Shown here: positions 10,157 through 18,700 of the stretch, piece by piece
How positions within the stretch are numbered: the stretch's first letter is position 1
Layout: the number at the start of each line of letters is the position of its first letter
Source of the DNA: Lachnospiraceae bacterium
Lineage (GTDB): Bacteria; Bacillota; Clostridia; Lachnospirales; Lachnospiraceae
Direction: 5' to 3'
DNA length: 42,523 nt
Assembly: GCA_016288705.1 (NCBI GenBank)
Contig: JAEELB010000212.1
Span: 1-42,523, forward strand
Program-made: the position numbers and the translations under genes
The notes under the pieces: model-generated
Told to the model about the DNA's origin: nothing
What the model saw: the letters and a program-made list of their open reading frames with translations, nothing else
Databases searched by the model: none

Positions 10157-11149
10157 ATGTCTGGACGACATGGAAGGATCATAGGACTGGATATTGGAAA
10201 TTACAGACTGAAGGTCGCAACGGGCGAGGGCAGCGGTGCCCGCGTGGTCGCTGCGAGGCTTCCCGACAATCTTGTCAAGGGGAATGAGATCGTCGCGTTT
10301 GAAGCCATGGCGCAGTTCATTAAGGAGAGCCTGAAAAAAGCCAGGATATCTCCGGGCAAATGCGCCATTGTACTGCCGAACGGGCTCTATCACCTGCGCC
10401 GCACAAAGGTGGCGGTCATGACCACGGGGCAGCTCAAGGTAAATCTGCCCTACGAATTTCACGATTACATTGCCCAGGACACGGATTCCTATGTCTATGA
10501 CTATCTCGTGCTTGGGAATGACGGGAACGAACTGGATATAATGGCTGCCGCCCTTCAGAAGGACAGGATGTACCGCTTTGAGAGGATGTGCCGCGACGCG
10601 GGGCTTAAGCTCACCGGCATCGTTCCCGATGTGCTGTGCCTGCAGAATGTGGTCGAGAGATACATGGAGATTTCCGGTCAGCAGAACGGCGATTACGTCA
10701 TCCTGGATATAGGACATCTCAGCACCACCCTGACCTTTTTCCGCGACGGGGTATATGAGATATCAAGGGACATGAGTTTCGGCGGAGAGAGCATCTCAAG
10801 GAAGGTCGCGGATGATTCCGGCATCGACATTCATATAGCCCAGCTGAACGTGGAAAAGAACCAGAATGACGTGCTGAAATCCGAACCGCTCAGGGAAATT
10901 TACGAGAATATCGCCACCGAGATAAACCGTGTTCTGAACTTTTACAACTACAACAATCCCGGAAACAAGATCGAATGTATTTATTTCTGCGGCGGGGGAT
11001 CGCATGTGGCGCCTCTCATGCAGACCATTACCAATACAACAGGCATGGCGATGAGGAGCGTGAGCGAACTCATAGACGTGGGCAGGAACAGCGGATCGAA
11101 GGCTGATTACGCCTCCAGCCCTCAGGCTTTCGGCGTCATGCTGCAGTAA
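10157..11149 (+). CDS. pilM: Type IV pilus actin-like ATPase PilM
   Basis: PilM is a cytoplasmic actin-like protein that binds the N-terminal tail of PilN and ties the pilus alignment complex to the motor. The 330-residue length fits the family. The first phosphate-binding motif, GLDIGNYRLKVA, lies at residues 10-21. A second, DIGHLSTTLTFF, is followed by the FGGESISRKVA segment typical of PilM, and an adenosine-site CGGGSHVAPL lies near the C-terminus. ATG 10157 follows GGGGG at 10143-10147 by 9 bases. It is the first gene after the promoter at 10080. The next two genes are the expected PilN- and PilO-like partners, which supports the assignment strongly. Confidence 0.93.
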   Translation: MSGRHGRIIGLDIGNYRLKVATGEGSGARVVAARLPDNLVKGNEIVAFEAMAQFIKESLKKARISPGKCAIVLPNGLYHLRRTKVAVMTTGQLKVNLPYEFHDYIAQDTDSYVYDYLVLGNDGNELDIMAAALQKDRMYRFERMCRDAGLKLTGIVPDVLCLQNVVERYMEISGQQNGDYVILDIGHLSTTLTFFRDGVYEISRDMSFGGESISRKVADDSGIDIHIAQLNVEKNQNDVLKSEPLREIYENIATEINRVLNFYNYNNPGNKIECIYFCGGGSHVAPLMQTITNTTGMAMRSVSELIDVGRNSGSKADYASSPQAFGVMLQ

Positions 11150-11166
11150 AGACAGGGAGAAGGAAA

Positions 11167-11994
11167 ATGCTGGGAAAGCGAGTTTATCAGAAGGACAAGA
11201 ATAATAATACCGCCCCGAATGCGAACCCCGAGGGGGTGGATGTTACCGAAGAGGGCGCAGCCGCAACAGGAGAGGAGCAGGCTGCGGCAGCCGGTCCCGT
11301 AAAGAAAAAATCCATCCTTCACAAACAGATCGGCAAGGGATCGTCCATGCCCACAAAGAGGCACATCAACCTTTACATTTCCGACAACCAGAAAAAGAAG
11401 GTTGACAAGAAAGCCGTTGTGGCAGCGGTACTTTATGTGGCGGCGGTGCTCATATTTGTAAAATTTTTGATCCTTGACACAATGGCAAAGACTTCGGCTG
11501 TTAAGAAAGAGTATCAAATGGCCGAAGATAATCTTGAAGTACTGAGAGTGGCGAATAAGGACTTCGATGAAGTCCTGGCCCAGTACAGCCGTTTCGGGAA
11601 CAACTTCATGAAGCCGGCGGAGCTCGCCCAGAGGGACCGGATGGAGATCCTGGACCTGATAGACAGGGACTTTATGGGGAAGGACGGCCTGATAAGCGTG
11701 AATGTTACGGATAATTCGGCGACGATGGAGATCACGAGCGAACTTCTGGCCGATGTCTCCTCGCTTGTAAAGACTCTGGAAGATGAGCCGATAGTATATT
11801 ATGTGACGGTCAGCAGGGCCGCGACCCAGAAACCCAACGGGACGCCCGAAGATATAGGCGCCTCCATAGCCGCGCAGAAGGATGTATCCGCCACCATGAC
11901 GGTGTATTTTGTGGATCAGAACGCTGAAGAGGGGACTGAAGAAACCGCAGAGACAGCAGAGACAGCGCCCTCCAATGATAAAGGAGGGAACTGA
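11167..11994 (+). CDS. pilN: PilN-like type IV pilus assembly protein
   Basis: This is a 275-residue bitopic membrane protein. A disordered Ala/Glu-rich N-terminal tail (about residues 10-55) precedes the short conserved segment HINLYISD (about 66-73), which matches the INLLP-type motif that PilN proteins use to bind PilM. One membrane helix follows at about 84-104, then a coiled coil (about 108-150) and a ferredoxin-like domain. A second acidic, Thr/Glu-rich low-complexity tail ends the protein. Sequence divergence from Proteobacterial PilN is large, so the name rests on topology, the motif and its place between pilM and a PilO-like gene. The 60-residue cytoplasmic extension is longer than in most relatives. 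The start follows GGGAGAAGGA closely. Confidence 0.82.
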   Translation: MLGKRVYQKDKNNNTAPNANPEGVDVTEEGAAATGEEQAAAAGPVKKKSILHKQIGKGSSMPTKRHINLYISDNQKKKVDKKAVVAAVLYVAAVLIFVKFLILDTMAKTSAVKKEYQMAEDNLEVLRVANKDFDEVLAQYSRFGNNFMKPAELAQRDRMEILDLIDRDFMGKDGLISVNVTDNSATMEITSELLADVSSLVKTLEDEPIVYYVTVSRAATQKPNGTPEDIGASIAAQKDVSATMTVYFVDQNAEEGTEETAETAETAPSNDKGGN

Positions 11995-11996
11995 AC

Positions 11997-12671
11997 ATGA
12001 ACGGAAAGGGTATCCCCACAAGGACAAAGGTGATGCTGGGCATCATCGTTTTCGTGCTTTTAGGCGTTTACTATTACGCGGTGGTATATATGGACTACAA
12101 GAACGCAAAGACCATGTATGACACCACGGAGATCGAGGCCGAGATCGAAAAGGAGACGCTCAGGGCCAGGCAGAAGTCCGAGATGAAGAAGATCATGGCC
12201 AGTGAGACCGATGTTCCGAAGGCTGAGGTGGCGACCTACGACAATGCCAAACAGGTGATGATCGAACTGAACGATATATTCGCAACCTCGGAGGAATACA
12301 GTTTCAGTTTCGACCAGCCTTACGCCACTGAGGGAACGGACACTGTGAGGCGGGATATTTCTGCCAGCTTCAAGGTCCGTGATTACGCGACGCTGGAGAG
12401 GATACTGGGAGAGCTTGACTCCTGCAGATTCAGGAGCAAGATAAACGATCTCTACCTCAGAGCGGTAGAGGACAGAGAGACCGGTGACAATACCCTTAAG
12501 GTTTGTCCGGTGGACGCCACCCTTACGGTCCGGTTTTATGAGACCCTGTACGGTGCGCCGTCAAAGGACGGGGTGAGTTTTGTGGAACCTGAAGAAGGAG
12601 AGGAGAGCAATATGCTTCAGACTCTTTCCAGTTCAAAGGAAAGAGCTGAAAATACCGGAAATGATTATTGA
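11997..12671 (+). CDS. pilO: PilO-like type IV pilus assembly protein
   Basis: This 224-residue protein has one membrane helix at about residues 12-31, a charged coiled coil at about 40-65 and a C-terminal alpha/beta domain with the segment SFSFDQPYATEG and a TLERILGELDSC helix, the layout of PilO. PilO heterodimerises with PilN outside the membrane and sets pilin passage. The gene starts 2 bases after the PilN-like stop. Its ribosome binding site, AAGGAGGG at 11981-11988, lies inside the end of that gene, so the two are translationally linked. Sequence identity to named PilO proteins is probably low, and position carries much of the call. Confidence 0.8.
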   Translation: MNGKGIPTRTKVMLGIIVFVLLGVYYYAVVYMDYKNAKTMYDTTEIEAEIEKETLRARQKSEMKKIMASETDVPKAEVATYDNAKQVMIELNDIFATSEEYSFSFDQPYATEGTDTVRRDISASFKVRDYATLERILGELDSCRFRSKINDLYLRAVEDRETGDNTLKVCPVDATLTVRFYETLYGAPSKDGVSFVEPEEGEESNMLQTLSSSKERAENTGNDY

Positions 12672-12721
12672 CGGTATCATGCGGTGAGAACCGTGCTTTT
12701 GTTACAGAAAAGAGGGAAGCT

Positions 12722-15700
12722 ATGATTACTTGGAAGAGATTGCGTGAGAAAAAGGGCTATACATTGGCGGAACTCCTTGTGGTTATTGGGATCATGGGAG
12801 TGCTTGCGGCCATAAGCTTCGTTGCGGTGAGTCATTACAGGAAGACCCTTAAGCTTCTGGAGATGGACAAGACCGCTCAGGAGATCTATATCGCCGCCCA
12901 GAACCATTTCACACAGGCTTCCACCGGTTCCAAGTTCAAGGAGGACGTGAAGAAATCCCTTGCAGGCGGCTCAGAGATCAATCTCGGAACGAAGATGACC
13001 GCGAAGCCGGCAGACTGGGATGATGCGGAGTACGGTTCCTGGGACGACGTCAAGGACGATATGTACTACATCCAGTACAACTGCTCTTTGGGCTCGGATT
13101 CCGACGACCTTCTGAACGATTCCCTCCTCAGATACGTACTTCCCTACGGCGCCATAGACGACACCATCAGGAAGGACTGTCAGTATGTCATAGAGTACAA
13201 CGCCGCATCCGATGCGGTTTATGCCGTTTATTACACCGATTCAACGGATGAGCAGCTCTTTGAAGAGGCTGTCCTTCAGGCTTCCGCGGGCGACGCCAAC
13301 GCCTGGCAGTACAGGAATGATCCGTCCAACGGCGCCACGAACAGATCCAGGACCGCTTACAACTCCGGAAAGGTCATCATCGGGTACTACGGCGGAGGCT
13401 CCATAGTCCTGCCTTACAGCCTGAGCCTTGAGGAGAACACCGTTGTGGTGCACAACGGAAACCGTCTCTGGGCCGAGGTATACTGCCCCGTAAATGAGAC
13501 GAAGATCAAGGACGCCGGCATATTGCTGGTGGACGTCAAGGTGACGGGAGAAGTGAGCGGAGCGGAAAAGGTCCTCAGTTTCAGGGTCGGGAAGAATCCT
13601 TCCGATTTCGTGAACAACAGTCCCGTGAAAAAGTCACAGGCCATTACTGACGATGAATTCTCGGCCATGAAGCTCACGGGCTTCAGGGGCTTCGAATTCG
13701 TGCTGGACGACATAACGGAGTCCGGAGGCCACTTCGCGCAGATCTTCGCGGATGCCGACGGGGACGAAGACTTCATTCCCGGAGAGGATATCAGGATCTC
13801 GGCGGAATCAACCATAGCGGATTCCTCCACCGCCCCCAAGGGCAGCAATGAGGTGGTCACCAACAGCCTGTACTCCGCTGTGGAGGAGGAAGCCTATGTC
13901 ACCTCCTCAAACGATCCGGTGGCAATTAAATCCGAGTACAAGGACAAATTCACCACCACCGCGAAGATATCCACTTTCCGCCATCTGGAGAATCTGGACC
14001 CCCTGATCTCCGACGTGAAGAATGTGTCCGGGACCTTTGAGATCACCCAGGCCTTCCTCATCAATGATATCACCTGGAAGAGCGCGGACAACAAATTCGA
14101 ATACGTAAATGATACCAATCAGGACATCTATGTCAGGAGCAGGATGAGGGACGGCCATACCAACGGCAAGATCACTGACTGCTTCTCGGGTTCTTATTTC
14201 TCTGCTGTTCCGGGCTACAGAGGCATAGTCACTCCCGAGCTTTCCGTGTTCAACGGTCAGGACAACAGGATCATCAGCACATATATGGTGGGTGATTCAA
14301 GTCATTCCGGAACATTCCCGGATGCGGGTCTTTTCAGAAATGTGCCCGAGGGCTTCCTGATCAAGGATGTGGTGCTTGAGGACACGGAAGTTCATGCAAA
14401 GGGAAATGCCGGCCTGTTCATCGGCAATGTGGACAAGGCTCTTGCAGCTTCGGAGTATTCGGGACTTACAGCTGCTTCGCACACTTATGATCTCTCCAGG
14501 ACCGGATATGCGGCCATTTCCGATTCCACCATAAAGGGGCACGCATCCGTAAACTGCACGAATTCCGATACCCTGGCTCCGGTTCCCGATGCTGCGACCT
14601 TCGCCTTCAACGCAGATTCCGGCGCAGGCCTTCTCGTGGGCAGATATTCCGGAAACGGCGATCTCCAGATCAACAACGTGACCGATATCTCCATAGACAG
14701 GGAGGAAATGAAGCTCGAAGCCGCCGAAGAGGCTAAACTCTTTGACGGAAAGAACGTAAAGCCCGCCTATACCGAGGCTGTGTACGGCTTAAACGCCGGT
14801 GGCCTTGTGGGCGTGATGAGCCCCGGGGCGGATGCTTCCATAACCGGAAGGCTGTATCTGGGAAGGCTTACGGATGTTTCCTCTGCCGGAGGAGCAGCGG
14901 GAGGCGTCATAGGTTCGGTCACCGGCACGAACAGGGCAGGAGTGTACGGTTATGTGCTGGCCAAGGCAGAAGCCGGAGAAAAAGGCGTTACCGGCTTTGA
15001 CAAGAATACCGAAGGAAAGTGGGTCTTTGCCCCTTCCGACACTGCTTATGCATCTCCCTATCTCACGGGCATCGTGGGTATCCTGGATCAGGCCCACCCT
15101 GATCTTACCGTGGCCATGCTTCCTCCTTCGGGGGACAAGTATGGAGATGCAGGCACCGCTTATTATTACGACAGTGTGTATTTCTCGCGTTATGTGCCTA
15201 ACGCTGCGGACAGGACTCTGTTCAATTCTCTGGGGCTTAAGGCTGCGAACATCACGGTCAGGTCAGACACTTCCGCCGGCGGTTTTGTGGGCATGGTCGC
15301 CGGAAAGGGAGAATTCACCAATGACATGGTCTATTACAGACCTCTTGAAGGCAGGACCCATCTGGATGGCGACGCCTGTCCACAGGCAAAAGCCAATGTC
15401 TCCACCGAGGCTGCAAACGGCATAGCCGGCGGCTTTGTGGGAAGCACACAGGGCTCTGCCGCTTCATACTTTACAAACTGCGGTTCCCAGTCCATAGTGC
15501 TGTCAAAGGCGGGAGGTTCCGCCGGCGGCTTTGTGGGAACTGCCGGGGGCGTTGTGGCCTTCAGCCGCTGCTACAGCGGCGGACATACCGTCACCAACGA
15601 GGCTACCGCAGGCGTCAGTAAGTTCGATACGAACCACTTCAACGTGACAGGGGCAAATATCGCAGGCGGCTTTGTGGGAACCGTCCTTCCGGGCGTGAGC

Positions 15701-18700
15701 GCTTACGTGGCTGCGGAAGACACGGGCTATGTCTTCACTCACTGCTTCTCCACCAGTTCCGTTGAAGGAAAGATCTACGGCGGCGGCTTTGTGGGATATG
15801 ACCAGTCCGCAACCTACAATTTCAGCGGAAGTTATGCTGCCGGGCTTGTGAAGACGAATTTCAGTTCCAAAGACAGCGAAGCGGATTACGCCGCCCCCGG
15901 AAACAGGAAGACGGGCGGCTTTGCAGGGTGGCTCACCTGCGCCCTTCCGGAGATACATCAGACCGTCGCCGATGTGGAAGACCGGGGCATAGTTGCGGTC
16001 TCCTACAGGACTAACGGGGGAGGCGAGGTTCAGAAGGAATACCCCAAGGCCTCCTACTATTACTACGGCGTCAACAGGAGCACGGACGGGATCACTCCCG
16101 TTGGTAATTCCACCTTTACCGGAGCTCCCGTGGAGATAGATTCCGATGACGTGTACTGCCCGGGAAAAGATGCCAATTATTTCATCTTTGAAGCGCCTTA
16201 CAATCCCGCCACCGCCACCGTGAGGATCGACGTGAACCAGGTCTGGCAGATACAGTCAAAGGTGGGCGATACTCTTTCCAGAAAGATCCTTCAGATGGAT
16301 CAGACCATGACTTTCGTGGATGTGGATTCCAATGACGGGACTCTCAGATCACCTTATATCTTCAGCGCCTTCAAGGAAAATGAGGCGGGTCATCTTGTGG
16401 ATGTGTATCACGCCGCGGAGAAGAAGTACGGCATATCCGTGGGAAGCCTTCTGAACTACAGCAACACTTCCTACAGAAAGATATACACCGCGATCTACAG
16501 CGACTGGCAGGAGCCCAGACAGAAGACCGGATTTGTCTACGGCTACGGTTACAGGGAGACGGAGGCGAAGGTCAACGGCGACAAGACCATGCTGGAACCC
16601 GTGAAGGAGACCAGGACCGTGACCGTAAAGGATACACAGACCGGGACCACCTCCCAGATGAACATCACGGTGAATAAATACCATTGGTACGTGGTGAATG
16701 CGCTCAAGTCCAAGGTCACGGGTCAGATATACACCCAGGTGGTTCAGGATGACCTTATCAAGACTCCTTTCGGAGACACCACGGACAACACCGATCCCAC
16801 CTACAGCATGGAAGGTGTGTATACCCTCATGGTCATACCGGAGAACGGCGTGGAGGAGGAAACCTGGGACGCCGAAAAAGAAGGCTACGGGAAGATATCA
16901 CCCGGAGGAGTCCTGTACGACGAGTTCGTGAAGCTGTACAAGAACCTGAATCCTCTGCAGCCCGACGATCCGGATACGGAACAGTTATTTGCGCTGGCGC
17001 GTCTCTTCAACGCCTGCGACATGGTGGACTTTGACGGTCAGCTCTGCCATTCCTATTCATTTACCAGCCAGGTGGTGAGAAAGGCTGTAAATCAGGGTAC
17101 CACAACCGCATGGGTTAATAACGTGCAGCTTGATGCTGTCAATAACGGTAATGGCCGCACTGCTATTTTGAATGAGACATATCTGTGTTATGGCTCAGCG
17201 AATAGATGGCTCGCAAATGCTGCCTTCCCTGACCTGAATGCGCTGTATATGGAAGCGATGGGGGGAACCCCTCCGCATGATTATGATATTTATAACGATA
17301 ATACTCCCTTTGGAAAATTTGTGGATACATTCTATTCATTCAGATACTACAGAGGTAAGGACGGGGCCATCTACGTATCCTTCCAGAGGACCGGTCTCCA
17401 CGGTGAAGACAACGTGAACGAGGCGGGGCGTTCCGCAGATATCATCACCACCCCTACCGGAAGATCCAGCGGAGGCAATTATTACTTCTTTAGGTTCAAC
17501 ACCAGGTTTGCTGCGACCGTGGATATAGTCATAGGAGACAGGGACACTACTGCCACCACCGACATTTACAAGTCCACGGAAGGCACGCCCAAGCCCATAA
17601 AGAGGACCGATCCCAACATGGAGTGGGGCGGGTATTTCAATGATTCCATTGAACATCCTTATCTGATCAGGACTGCCAAGCAGATGAACGGCGTCAGCGT
17701 GAACCTGGGTGGCAATTCAGATAATCAAAGGCGCGTGTATATGGTGCCGAACAACTACTTCTTGCAGGGCGCAGATATTTGGTTCGGACCCGGAAACTAT
17801 GACAGCGAGAATGGGCCGCTGAGCACCTGCTCTGTTGTGCAGGGCGGAGGCTCCGGTGAGGACGCTCAGGTCCTTCCCGAGAGCTGGCAGACCGATAAAT
17901 ACTACGGTTCCGGTTTCTACGGCTTCTATTCCGGAGCGGTCTACACGGCCAGCGATGTGATGGAGCCTTACATGAAGCCTTATTCCACCATCAGGGATCT
18001 GAACAAGGGCAACGATAACGGAAACGGGTTAAAATATACTGTGGTTCTGAATCAGGAGCCCGAAGAGCACACCCCTCTCATGGGTACAAAGACCCTGACC
18101 TCCGGGATCTTCATGGAGAACTTCGGAACCGTGGAATACCTGAGGAGCGCCGGATCCATAAAGATGAAGAGCGAAAAGGAGATAACCACGGATACGAACC
18201 TTATCGGCGGGATAGCGGCCTGGAATAAGGGCGCCATAAGGTACTGCGATTCCGCGGTTGAGATGGAGGTCAAGCTCAATCCCGAATACAAGAAGATCTA
18301 CGCCATCGGCGGCGTGGCTGCATCAAGCTCCAGGTACAAGAGAGAGGACAGCGTCCCCGTGGGTCTCGATCACTGCGTGTTCGAAGGAAAACTCACCGTC
18401 AACGGCACCGGCAATACCATCGATACAGGAGACAAGAAGCTCAGGATAGGCGGAGTGGTGGGAACCACCATGAGGCTTGGCGACGGCCAGAATAACGAAG
18501 CTTCATCCGTCACCAACTGCGTGAACAAGGGAAAGATCAGAGTGGAAGCCCCCGACAGGATCAAAGCCTATTGCCTGGATGTGGGTGGTATAGCAGGAGA
18601 AGCGGGAACCACGGATCGGGACGAAAAGACATCCAAGACCAGCGCCATGCAGGATGATTCCGGCAATTTCCAGGGCGTGAACGTGGGAACCGTGCTCAAG

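Noticed and set aside
9996..10184. Small + strand open frame between the giant gene and pilM
   Set aside because: It runs through the terminator stem and the pilM promoter, has no ribosome binding site and encodes nothing recognisable.
10100..12027. Long minus-strand frames opposite pilM and pilN/pilO
   Set aside because: They mirror the codon structure of the sense genes, lack start signals and show no family motifs.
12668..12721. TTG at 12668 as start of the giant prepilin
   Set aside because: It would add an 18-residue acidic/polar stretch before the leader and has no ribosome binding site at the right distance; ATG 12722 has AGAGGG and gives a normal-length leader.
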